From Akanthomyces muscarius (taxonomy: Eukaryota; Ascomycota; Sordariomycetes; Hypocreales; Cordycipitaceae), in the NCBI RefSeq assembly GCF_028009165.1, contig NC_079246.1:992001-1056000 (forward strand): DNA of 64,000 bases, given 5' to 3'. The position numbers were made by a program, and so were the translations under genes. Below are positions 45,093 through 55,700 of the stretch, in pieces. How positions within the stretch are numbered: the first letter of the stretch is position 1; each line of letters begins with the position of its first letter. The notes under the pieces are model-generated. The model ran no database searches. It saw only the letters and a program-made list of their open reading frames with translations, and had not been told where the DNA came from.

Positions 45093-47758
45093 TTACTTCA
45101 GACTATTGACCAGCATCTTCGAAAGCTGCTGCACGCCCTCCTGCGTCGTGGTCTGTCCCGCCATCAGATAAATCACATTCCCCAGCACACGCGAGTGAAT
45201 ATTCCACGGCCCGTTGTTTCCATCCGCCTCGCCCTGCGCCAGCGCGCTGCGCAGCCCCAGAGCAGCATTGCTGCTGTACCCCGCGCCAGCCTCGTCCTTG
45301 AGATGCACCGCCAGCACGCTGCCGAGCGCCCAGACGCCCGCGACGCGCTTCTCCATGCGCGACAGGCTCTCGACCAGATCCAGCGGCCAGACGGACCAGA
45401 CCTCACCACCACGACTGCCCGCTGCCGTCTTCTTGGCGAGTGACGGAGCCGAGGAGGATGTCGACGACGATGACGACGACGACGAGCCTGACGCCCAGCC
45501 CGGGTTCTTGGCCCAGTCCCACTCGCCGCGCCTGTCCATGCGCTGCATCGCCTTGAGCGACTCGATGCCGACCTGGCAGCCGATGGGGTGCGCCGTGTAG
45601 CTGTGTCCGTGCAGCAACGCGTCGACCTTTTCCTGGCTGCGAAACACGTTGAAGATGTCTTCGGACGCCATGGTCGTGCTCAGCGGGACGAGGCCACCGG
45701 TTAGCAGCTTGGCGTTGACGGAGACGTCCGGCTCGACGCCGAGAAAGGTCGAGGGCGTGAAGCGGCCGAGGCGGTAGAGGCCGGTGAAGACCTCGTCAAA
45801 GAGGATGGGCAGGCCGCTCCATTCCTTGCTGGCTTCGGGGCGCGGGCTCACGCCCTCTTCGTCGGTGAACAGATAGGGCGACTTGCGAATCACGTTGACA
45901 AGAGTTCGTTGAAAGAGGGGATCGCTGGTGGCACAGTTAGTCTTTAATGTGGTGTGGTCTTCGAGGAAAGGAAAACTTACACAAAGGCCATGCCACCGGC
46001 GCCGAGGACGATGGGCTCCATAATCAGTGCGCCAAACTTGCGGCCTTGCGCCCTCAACGTTTGGAGCTTTTCGGTGATGAAGCGTTCGTAGAGCTCATGA
46101 TCATTCTTCTTCTCTCGCGCCTCGACATTGAAAATCTGCTGCAGGGATGCGTAGTCTTGCGGCTGACCCAGCTCCTTTTCCATGCCTTCGGGTGCACTGA
46201 TCTGCCACTTGCCGTCTTTGCAGAGAATAGTCGGGTAGTCGAACCAGTATCCTTTTCCTTCGTACCACTCAATGTTCTCGTTGTAAATACACGGCTCAGC
46301 GCAGTCCATAGCGCCAATGGTGTCGCCGTGGTAGCCACCCTTTAGCCCAATGACACCGAGCTTCTCGCTCGGGCCCCAGCCGTAGCGAACACGCGCAGCG
46401 CGCAATCCCATTTTGACAGCAACTTCAGTTCCTGTGCTGCCATTGTCCGAATAAAAGACCCTTGTGAGGCGCGAGTTTCCGGTTCCTTGGAGAAGATTCT
46501 CAGCCAGTGTCATGGCTGGCTCGTGAATAGCGCCCGCAAACATGACGTGTCCGTAACGACCGGCGGCATACGCAGCGGCCATTGTGAGTTGAGGATTGGC
46601 GTGACCGAGACCCTGTGTCCACCACGAGGCAGATCCGTCGAAAGATGCTTGCAAAGCCCCGTACTCTGAAGACTTGGTGTTGTATGTCTGGAAGTAGTCG
46701 CCGTATGCTGAATCAATCGTCATAATGTCCTTTGCAGGGAGGTGCTCGTGCTGCGTGAACGGATACCAGATGGTCTCGTGAGCCTTTTGCGCCATGCTTT
46801 CTAATCTGTCGAGTCTCTTGGTGTGGTTCAAATCGAGATGCTCAAGTACAGTTCCGACAATGTTTTCTTCTGTTCGCTGCTCGTAATACTCCTTCATAGC
46901 TTCGACATCTCGAGCCTCACTTTCCAGGCGCGTAGGTGGCTCTTGCAAGCTCATGACTGGAATGTTGTACTTTTGCAGGAAATAGTCCGCCAGGTAGAGG
47001 TAGTTTTGATACTTTTTGTCTTGGAACAGCATAATCGACTGCACGTCGTATCCGCGGATGCGCAAAGCTTCAAACGACGCAATGGTTTGCGAAATTCCGC
47101 CGAGCTTGGCATCGCCGACGAGCACGACCGGCAATCGTAGCGGCGTGTACATGTCCGCCTGGGTGCTGCCGGACGGGCTGGGTGAGTGCACACCACCAGC
47201 CGTCTCCATGAAGAGCCATCCCTTGCCAGCCTTGGCGCGTTCTGAAGCATGGTCGCGACACCTGGCCAAAATCGAGTTATCAGACGGGATCGGCTGTATG
47301 GATGGTTAGTCTGAGGGTTGCTGCGGAAAACAAGTACACCGTACCTCGCCTGAAGCACGTACCTCGCCTGAAGCCAAAGCCGCGGTATGCGGGCTCACGG
47401 GAATGCCGTATTGAAGTAGAGTGTGGTGGTTGACACCGGTGGTGAATTTTTTTATATGACTGCACATGATTAGTTTCAATTGGACCAAACTGTGCCGATA
47501 CGTGGCATTGCTTCTACGGCACTCATTAGCGACATTGTCCATGTCTCAAAGAACGCAGTGCTTACACTGATCATCAGCCTCATTCAATGGCCCGGTCGAG
47601 ACTGGCTTAAGAAAAGAGACGTTTTCGTCTTTCCAATTGCGCTTTGCGCTCTTACACAGCAATGTTGTAAAGACAGTCTTGCCAACCTCGGTGTTCGCGC
47701 CGAACACCTGGTAGACGCGGAGCGACCGCCACAGCAAGGCAGCCAAAGGCGACTCCAT
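45093..47758 (-). CDS. bioDA: Bifunctional dethiobiotin synthetase / 7,8-diaminopelargonate aminotransferase (BioD-BioA fusion)
   Basis: Four exons (47758-47568, 47459-47363, 47293-45981, 45924-45093) give 810 residues. The N-terminal BioD part has the P-loop GANTEVGKT (about 20-28), LKPVSTGP, SPHTAA, and METAGGVHSP with PVVLVGDAKLGG; the C-terminal BioA part has HETIWYPFTQH, DGSASWWTQGLGH, DNGSTGTEVAVKM, FDEVFTG (Asp577) and the PLP lysine in VNAKLLTGG (Lys606), then GHSYTAHPIGC. It converts 7-keto-8-aminopelargonate to diaminopelargonate (BioA, SAM as amino donor) and then to dethiobiotin (BioD, ATP and CO2). The short arginine-bearing leader MESPLAALLWRSLRVYQ could target mitochondria. An unusual Ser-rich insert (ASGSSSSSSSSTSSSAPS) sits in the BioA part. 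A duplicated splice donor ends exon 2. Confidence 0.92.
47339..47374 (-). repeat. 18-bp tandem duplication creating two splice donors in bioDA
   Basis: Two adjacent 18-bp units (47357-47374 and 47339-47356) differ at one base. Each contains an exon end GGCGAG followed by GTACG, so intron 2 of bioDA has two equivalent donors 18 nt apart. Using the inner one would insert six in-frame residues (VRASGE). Confidence 0.85.
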
Positions 47759-48386
47759 TGTGTCGCGTCTCTTGGATCAACTGTGACACCGACCAAGAGG
47801 CAATTGGCGCTGTGTCGGGACCAAGGAGCTTGAGTTGAATGGCCTTGTCAACGCTGAGCAAGTTGGACCCTCGGCTTAAGCCTACCTTGACTACGAAACC
47901 TAGAGTCTGTTCAAGCTATGCTTCCCCATTTGTTGGGCGGGTCGGCGAACGCGCCCACAGTCCTTCGAGAGCGGAGCAATCTTTCCCACCACAGCAAGCC
48001 CAATCTTATGACTGCCAGAAACTCCCTCACCAGTGCCGATCCCTGTTCGCGTTAAGCCGAGACGCCCATCTCGCAGATACTTGTGAGTGACTTTGGCACC
48101 TGCTCCTCACAGCCGGTACTTGGCTCTCCGGATCGCTAGCTAGCTCGGCCTTGCCCCATAGCGCAGTGACAATATGGCCCATGGCTCGGAGCATGTGTTG
48201 AGGGACCGCCACAAGCTCCTGTCACAGTTCCCATTATTGTGCCGCCCCGAAAACGGGGAAAGGCCACCGTGACTGGGCAGGGTGAGTAAATAAACTCCAT
48301 AGCAAAGAAAATGCCAATTGACTCGTCCAAACACCAAACCATGTAAATACGACCTTGCTTTTTGTTAGCTTTCGCCGCCCACTGTC
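47759..48386. promoter_or_regulatory. Bidirectional promoter between bioDA and bioF
   Basis: A 628-bp spacer separates the start codons of two divergent genes of one pathway, so both promoters must lie here, which fits shared control. I see no unambiguous TATA box or known biotin-responsive element. Confidence 0.65.
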
Positions 48387-49810
48387 ATGAAGCCCGGCAG
48401 CCAGCGCATGGACAGCACCTTCAGCCGGCTTCTCGACAAGCGCGAGGCTCAAGGCCGCCGCCGGCGCCTCACCCTCCCTCCGCCCGGCGCCGTCGACTTT
48501 TCCTCCAACTCGTACCTCTCCCTCGCCGACAGCCCCGAGCTCAAGAGGCGCTATCTCGCACTCCTGCAGTCGTCCGGCGACGGCGATGGGCCCCGGTTCT
48601 CCCTCGGCTCCGGCGGCTCGCGGCTCCTCGACGGCAACACGGCCTTTACCGAGGCGCTCGAGCGGCGCATCGCGGCGTTCCACGGCGCGCCCGCCGGCCT
48701 GCTCTTCAACTCGGGCTTCGACGCCAACGCGGGCCTGTTTGGGTGCGCGCCGCAGCCCGGCGACGCGGTCGTCTACGACGAGCTCATCCACGCGAGCGTG
48801 CACGACGGCATGAAGCTCGGGCGCGCGCAAAAGGTGCCTTTTACGCACAACACGGTGCATGCGGCGGACGCAGAGGGCGGCACCGAAAGCCTGAGTGCCG
48901 TCCTGGACCGTCTGTGCCAGGGCTCGCAGGGCGAAAGCTTCCGCAACGGCAGCAGAAACATATTTGTCGCCGTCGAGGGCGTGTACAGCATGGACGGCGA
49001 CGTCGCTCCGCTGCGAGACATTGTGGCGTGCGTGCGCGAGCGCCTCCCGCGCGGAAACGGCCACATCATCGTCGACGAGGCGCACTCTACCGGCATCATC
49101 GGCCCGCGCGGCCGCGGCCTGGTCTGCCATCTCGGTCTCGAGGACCAGATCTGGGCGCGAGTGCACACGTTCGGCAAAGCCATGGGCTGCGCAGGCGGTA
49201 CGTTCTCGGGCTGGCACGTACTCGGTCACAGTCCTGCAAACTAACACCTTCTCTCCCTCCTGTAGCCATTGTCCTCTGTTCGCCAATAAGCAGAGCCTAC
49301 CTCATCAACTACGCCCGAAGCCTCATCTACACCACCGCCCTCGGCTACCCCTCCCTCGCCGCCATCCAGATCACGTACGAGCACCTCGCCGGGGGCTTCG
49401 CCGACTACCGGCTGCAAGCCCTGCACGCGCTGATCCGCCGCGCGCACGGCACCCTGACGAGCCTGTGCCGGCGGCGCCAGATCCCGCCACGCATCCTGCA
49501 CATTGCCCCCTCGGTGCCGGAGTCGCCCATCGTCCCGCTGTTCACGGCGTCGGCGCGCGAGCTCGCCGCGTGCTGCCAGCAGCACGGCTTCCTGCTGCGG
49601 CCGATTGTGGCGCCGACGGTGCCGACGGGCACGGATCGGGTGCGGCTGTGCCTGCATGCGGGCAATACCGATGATGAGGTGGACGGGCTGTGCAGGGTGA
49701 TTGAAAAATGGGCGTGTGATAAGATGGGTATTGAGTGTAATACCAACGTTCCGGGCGTGTCGGAGGACGTAGATTCTAGCATGATGAAAAGTGACACAAG
49801 CCGTCTATAA
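48387..49810 (+). CDS. bioF: 8-amino-7-oxononanoate (KAPA) synthase BioF, peroxisomal
   Basis: Two exons (48387-49197, 49266-49810) give 451 residues of a PLP-dependent alpha-oxoamine synthase. Marks: DFSSNSYLSLA near the N-terminus, LGSGGSRLLDG, FNSGFDANAGLF, IHASVHDG, VDEAHSTGIIGPRGRG, and HTFGKAMGCAGG with the PLP lysine (Lys263) just before the intron, then LIYTTA and PTVPTGTDRVRLCL. It joins pimeloyl-CoA and alanine to KAPA, the first committed step of biotin synthesis. The C-terminus Ser-Arg-Leu is a peroxisomal PTS1 signal; BioF of Aspergillus is known to be peroxisomal. It is divergent from bioDA and convergent with bioB (67 bp between stops). The exon 1 codons are very GC-rich. Confidence 0.92.
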
Positions 49811-49877
49811 CGACACTTCATTATCTACATATAAAAAGCGTTATATTTTCAATTTAATTGCTGGGCTAGTTGTTTGT

Positions 49878-51182
49878 TCAAATGCTACCGAGTTGCTTGG
49901 CCACGTCCGCGCGGACGCCCTCCTCGGCCGGCTTCTTGTCGAAGCTCTTCATCGGCTCCAGGCCCCAGCGCCCAAACATGGCATTGTCCTCCTCCCAGCC
50001 GTGGCAGTCCGTCGTCAGCATCTTCTCGCCCGTGAAGATGGCGTTGGCGCCCGCCATGAAGCACAGCGCCTGCTTCTCCTCGCTCATCGTCTTGCGCCCC
50101 GCCGCGATGCGGATAATGGTCGCGGGCATGACGATACGCGCCGTCGCAATCGTCCGCAGCATGCTCGTAAACGCCACGGGCTCACGGTCGCCCAGCGGCG
50201 TGCCCTTGATGGGCACGAGCGCGTTGACCGGGAAGCTCTCCGGGTGCGAGGGCAGCGTGCTCACCGTCTCGAGCAGGCCGATGCGGTCCTCAGACGACTC
50301 GCCCAGCCCCAGGATGCCGCCAGAGCAGACGTTGATGCCCGCGTCGCGGACGTGGCCGAGCGTCTGCAGGCGCTCGTCGTAGGAGCGCGTCGAGATGACG
50401 GACGGGTAGAACTCGCGGCTCGTGTCGACGTTGTGGTTGTACGCCGTGAGGCCGGCGTCCTTGAGCTGCCGCGCCTGCTCCCCGTCAATCATGCCGAGCG
50501 TGACGCAGACCTCCATGCCCATGGCCTTGACGCCCTTGACCATGGTGGTGATGTTCTTGAGCGAGTTCTTGCGCCCGCGCATGTCCCGCCACGCGGCCCC
50601 CATGCAGAAGCGCGTGCTGCCGTTGTCGCGCGCCTTTTGCGCCGCGGCCAGCACACTCTCGACCGTCTCGACGCGCTTGGCCTCAAGGCCGGTGCCCTTT
50701 TGGTACCGCGTCGACTGCGCGCAGTACGAGCAGTCCTCGGTGCAGCCGCCCGTCTTGATGTTCATGAGCGTGCACAGCTGCACCTCGCCGGACTTGTGGA
50801 ATTTGCGGTGGACATTGTTCTGTTGTTTTGGAGAGTCATTAGCCAACGTTTCTGTCATTGGTCGTGAATCATCGAGTTCTGCGATTTCGGAAAAACTTAC
50901 AGCTTGGTGTGCCAGTTCCAGCAGCGGCTGGTAGTAGATGGCTGCAATCTCGGGCCGCGTCCAGTTGTTGCGCACGTGGTCTGCCGCGACGGCATCGTAG
51001 AAAATCTTCCTCTTGGCCTCATCCTGGAGCTTCTCGCGCTGCTGCGTGGCGGGCGGCGCTGGGGGGTCAAACTTGAGCGGCGAGACATCGACGACGGAGC
51101 TGTTCCAGCGCAAAAGTGCCGCACCGCCGCGGGCAAGGCCGACCGACCGAGCGGTCCGGTATGCCATGGCCGGAGTCGTCAT
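49878..51182 (-). CDS. bioB: Biotin synthase BioB
   Basis: Two exons (51182-50901, 50819-49878) give 407 residues. The radical SAM cluster motif is CTEDCSYC (Cys120, 124, 127), followed by YQKGTGLEAKR, RFCMGAAWRD, YNHNVDTSREFYP, SGGILGLGES and NALVPIKGTP, then AAGRKTM, which together define BioB. The basic, Ala-rich leader MTTPAMAYRTARSVGLARGG is a probable mitochondrial presequence; an in-frame ATG at 51221 would add 13 residues. BioB inserts sulphur into dethiobiotin using [4Fe-4S] and [2Fe-2S] clusters. The 81-nt intron (50900-50820) has clear splice sites and no stop codon, so an unspliced transcript would insert 27 residues just before the Fe-S motif. Confidence 0.93.
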   Translation of the reverse strand: MTTPAMAYRTARSVGLARGGAALLRWNSSVVDVSPLKFDPPAPPATQQREKLQDEAKRKIFYDAVAADHVRNNWTRPEIAAIYYQPLLELAHQAVSFSEIAELDDSRPMTETLANDSPKQQNNVHRKFHKSGEVQLCTLMNIKTGGCTEDCSYCAQSTRYQKGTGLEAKRVETVESVLAAAQKARDNGSTRFCMGAAWRDMRGRKNSLKNITTMVKGVKAMGMEVCVTLGMIDGEQARQLKDAGLTAYNHNVDTSREFYPSVISTRSYDERLQTLGHVRDAGINVCSGGILGLGESSEDRIGLLETVSTLPSHPESFPVNALVPIKGTPLGDREPVAFTSMLRTIATARIVMPATIIRIAAGRKTMSEEKQALCFMAGANAIFTGEKMLTTDCHGWEEDNAMFGRWGLEPMKSFDKKPAEEGVRADVAKQLGSI

Positions 51183-52717
51183 GTTTAGTGTATCGTTGTG
51201 CAGAGCTTTTCCTCCAAACAAAGAAAAGAAAGGAAAAAAACAAGGGCAAAGAAGTGCTCGTTGGGGTTTGTAGGAGTCCGGCTTCGGTAACTATGCAGAT
51301 TGGCTTACATTTACAAGGCTGGGAGTTGGTCCGGCAATACCCATCCTGCTGGGACGACACAAGCAAGGACCTCCTCTTTCTTGGCCCCCCTCTCATCTAG
51401 ATTTGGCGTGAGAGCGGGGGGGCCTCGTTGTCAACTCAGCTGTTTTCGCTGGCTGATGAGCGGCCTCTGCTGCAACGCGTCCCATATTATTATCCTCGGG
51501 TCTGGGTGGTTTTAATGGCGCACCACCACCACCACCACCACCACCACCTGTGTGGCCCATCTTGCCCTCTATTGTCAGCTGCTGTGCTAGATCTGCAGGG
51601 GACAACGGTTGGGCGGAAAATGGCGGGTTGAGATGGGGAGGGGAACGGGGCCGGCCTGGAACGGTACTTGGGGAGTACATCGGCCAGTGTATCTTGTTGA
51701 GCCGCCTATATTCGGCACTGGCCAGGACCTAGGAGCAAGTTTCCACGGGGGGCCGTTTTCAATTCTCGTTACCCAATCGTGCGGCCCAGTCAGAAACCGA
51801 GATAAGAGGTCCCACTGCTCAATTCTGGGACTATTTCGTTGGCGCGCCCACATCCCACCAGTCACAGACTACGAAAGCCCGCCCCTTGGCTTCGTTGGTC
51901 TGACTGAGAAAAGTTGTCAAGGTGTGTCATTCTTAGTAGGCGATGCCGGCATCGGGTTCAGATTCTTACTGCGCAGGCGTTGGATGGCGTAAATGCATGC
52001 TGAATCCAAAGTATAACTAACTAATGCCGAAGTCGGCAGATGGCGCTATAAATACCAGTAGATCTGGCTAGCTAGCTTAAATCTGATTAGATGTTAGTGG
52101 TGTCTATAGCGGTCCGTGCTGAAGCTAACAGTGTCAGTGCACATTTCCTGCTCCCCAACATTGTAACTCGACCCGGTTGAATATAGCTTCAATTTCGCAG
52201 ACCGAGCTACAAGAGTACTACTACCGTGGCGTTCATTCTCGTTTCATTGTTTCTTGAGGTTGACAGCCAGGGTACATGTCTTGAATAACCTCTTGCTTGT
52301 CTAGAGAGCGCCTTTTTGTCACCCACAATACAGTTAGCGTCTCACATGCACTGACTAAATAACCGAGTTTCCACGTCACATAATTACGAAACGATAATTC
52401 ATATCAAAATCAAATTCTATTAGTTTCACCCGTTCCTCGGCGTGAGTAACCGCTAAAGCCCTTTTATACAAACCAAGGCCTGTCGCGCAGGCCACACATA
52501 TTCCCATAAAAGGGTGCGTTTATATGTATATACTCTGTTCGTCTCATATGTATCAATGCAGTTCTATGTAGGGAAAAAAAGAGAAACATCGCTAGTCCAT
52601 GAAATGAGTATGGAGTCTAGTTTCAAAATGAAAAAAGGTATGAAACTGCTCGGGGAAAGACGAGCAGCCGTGAGTAGATGGCGTGGAGATCCGAAAGGAG
52701 TGGGGGATCAAACAGCT
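51183..52717. other. Gene-free region upstream of bioB
   Basis: About 1.5 kb holding the bioB promoter and the 3' flank of the WSC gene. It contains a CAC microsatellite and no supported gene. Confidence 0.55.
51521..51548. repeat. (CAC)n microsatellite
   Basis: Nine uninterrupted CAC units, about 340 bp upstream of the bioB start. The open frames that cross it read poly-His or poly-Gly and are not genes. Confidence 0.9.
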
Positions 52718-55700
52718 CTAATACTTGAGCTTGACGGGCGCACTGGCTGCGCTCTGCTTCTTGAGCCACGACTTGAGCACATATGTGCTCAGTCTGACGC
52801 CAGCGCCACAGTACTCTGTCTTGTTGCCAGGGCACAAGAAGCTGCAGTCAGAGCCAGAGACGTTTTTGCCAGGCGTGGTAGCGGATTGGCCGCCGTCCAG
52901 TCGCAGCGTCGTGCCACACCAGCATTCCTGACCGTACTCGACGCCAGCAAAGTTGTAGCCCGCCTGGGCGGCGTCACACTTTTGCAAGCACTTTTCGATG
53001 GACTGGTCCGTCGCATTGTTGTAGATCTGAGTGGTGAGAAGGCGGCCCTTGTTCGGCTCAGAGAAGCAGCCGTAATAGGTGTAGTTGACGTTGCCTTCAC
53101 TGATGACGGGACTGGTCGAGGTAGGCTTGGCAGAAGTCGTGGTGCTGGAGCTGGTCTTTGAAGTTGTGGTGGTGGTAGACGGTGTCGATGTCGCACTCGA
53201 GGTGGTTGCACTCGAAGTCGCGGTGCTAGATGAAGCAGAACTTGAAGTCACGACAGTACTAGAGGTACTGGAGGTGTTGGAGGTGCTGGAGGTGCTGGAG
53301 GTGCTGGAGGTGGCAGACGGTGTTGTAGTCGTGCTAGAGGTAGTCGCGCTGGAGGTAGAGGGCGTCGAGGTGGTAGAGCTAGTGGTGGCCGAGCTAGTGG
53401 TGGCAGAGCTGGGGGTGGTCGTGGTTGTGCTGCTAGTAGTCGCTGTGCTGCTAGTAGTCGTTGTGCTACTGGTAGTGGCAGTTGTGCTGCTAGAGGTTGT
53501 TGATGTTGTCACAGGCGTGGTGCTGCTGGAAGCACTAGACGAGCTGTCGGTTGGGAGCTTGTTGTCGGTCGGCGTAGCTGAGGAGCTGACTGTCGAAGAG
53601 CTGCTAGCTGACGAGACAGTAGCTGAAGGGCTGGGAGTCGAAGAGCTCGTAGCAGTGGTCGTGGTCGAGGAGCTAGTAGCCGGGGCTTTGATGTAAAGCT
53701 CCAGTCGGTTTCCAGCGCCACAGTACTCGGAGCCGTCACCCGGGCAGATAAAGGAGCAGTCATTCTGCTGCGCCTTGATCGAGCCGTCGTTGAGCTTATT
53801 GCCGCAGTAGCATTCCCGTCCATACTCGACACCAAAGTACGTGAAGCCTTTGCAGAAAGTGCCGCAAGACTCGAGCGTCATCTTGTCGTCGGCATACGTC
53901 TTATCGGACAGGGCGCGCATGTTGGTGGCCTCGGTCCAGCAACCCTGCAAGTTCCAGGTCTGATTCACGACGGCCTTTCTAGCGGGGCCAGTGGGCGTGG
54001 GTGTGCTGCTGCTGGTCGTGGTTGTCGTGGTCGTAGGGGTGGTGGTCGTGGCAGTTGTGGCAGTCGTGGGGACGCCAGTGGTAACAGTGCCGTTAGTGCT
54101 AGAGGCAGTAGAGGCAGTCAACGATGTCGTCGCGCTGGGAGTGCTGGAAGAACTCGAGCTGGTGCCACTGCCGTTGAGCTGATACACGTTGAGACGTGAT
54201 CCGGCACCGCAGAACTCGGTACCATTGTCATTGCACACCATGTTGCAGTCGGAAATGGGTGCAGGGACAGCGCCGGCGGCAAAAGAATTGCCACACCAGC
54301 ATTCGCCGCCGTACTCAAGACCGGCATAGACGTAGTTGCCAGTCGCGCAAGCGTCGACACAGCTCTTGACAGTCTTCTTGGCAATATTAGCGCCGTTAGG
54401 AAGAGCACGACCAGCCGTGGCCTCAGTGTAACATCCGATGCTGTTGTATCCATCGACACCCGGGTTCACGCCAGGGGCCGTGGGAGGGCCAGTCTCCTTG
54501 CCGTTGGAGTCAACAAAGAGAGAGATGTAGGTGGCGGCGCCGTCACCGTTACCACCGCAAATCTGGTTCAAGTCACCGGAGCAGTCAAAGTTGCAGTTAG
54601 TGTCATCCACCTGCTTGACAGGAATGTAGTTGCCAGCCCAGCACTCACGGTGGTACTGGGTACCGCAGTAGAGATACTTGCCAGCGGCGCAAGCAGCAAT
54701 ACACATGGCATTGGTGTTGTTGTCGTTTCCATAGAGCTGGGTCTGGAGCTGACGACCAGGGTTGTTTTCGAGGAAACAGCCCTTGTAGCGGTACTGGCCT
54801 AGGCCATTGCTAAGCAGAGGAGGCGCTTGCTCAGAAACAGCAGTGCAGAAGAATTGGATAACCTGCTTTCCCATGGTAGGGTCGTTGGTGTTGACAGTCC
54901 AGACGGCAGTTCCGTTCGTGGGAGCAACGTTCCACTGGCTCTTGGGGGCGCTGCAAGTAAGAACAGCGGTGCCGCTCTCACCGGGGGCCAAAGAAGTGCC
55001 TTCCGCGAGGTCGACCTGATTGGCAGCCTTGATGAGACCGTCGACTCCAAAAGGAGGCTTGGAGACTGTGAGCGAGAGCTTGACGCCGCCGGAGGTAGCT
55101 CCGTTGGTAATGCGAAACTTGAGAGGGCGCGCTTGGTTCTCGGTAACATTACCAAAGTCAAAGGGTGTGCCCGCGACATATTTCACCCAGCCCTGTCCAT
55201 CAACGGTCTGGAACTCAAGTACAGCCTTGGCGGCAGGACCAGCTGAAGCAGCGAGAGAAATCGACTTGGTGCCACCATCTGACACGAACTTGAGGAAGCC
55301 AGAGTAGGTGCCGCTCTTGGACGAATCAAAGATGACGGTGACGGAGGAAGTGTTGTGGCCGTCGAGGGTGGTAGGAATGTTCTTGACGGTGAATTGTCCG
55401 ACAACCAAGTCACCCGTACCACTCCAGGTGGACGAAGGGCCGCTAGCATTGTTGGCGGAATACATGACACTCTGGATGGTGAGCTTGGAGTTGCCCAAGT
55501 TGTTGATAAGGAATTGCTGCTGGACGCCGTTGGGGTCGTCGCCGGTGACGACGGCATCAAAGGTGACAGTGTTGGGGGCGACATCGAGAAGTGGCGAAGT
55601 ACTCTCGCCAGTACCCGTGAGGCGGGCATGGCTGTTGATGCTGTAGCCACCGACCGAGTTCGTAGTGTTGACAATAATATCAGCGGACAACAGGCCGACC

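Noticed and set aside
48234..49286. Minus-strand open frame of 350 codons across bioF, and a plus-strand frame of 482 codons in another phase
   Set aside because: Both overlap bioF exon 1, which has clear synthase motifs; the alternatives are Arg/Ala-rich or low-complexity shadows of GC-rich codons.
53085..53696. Repeat array at first glance like a CRISPR or minisatellite locus
   Set aside because: The repeats are codon-based Ser/Thr triplets inside one long open frame, with no constant repeat-spacer spacing.
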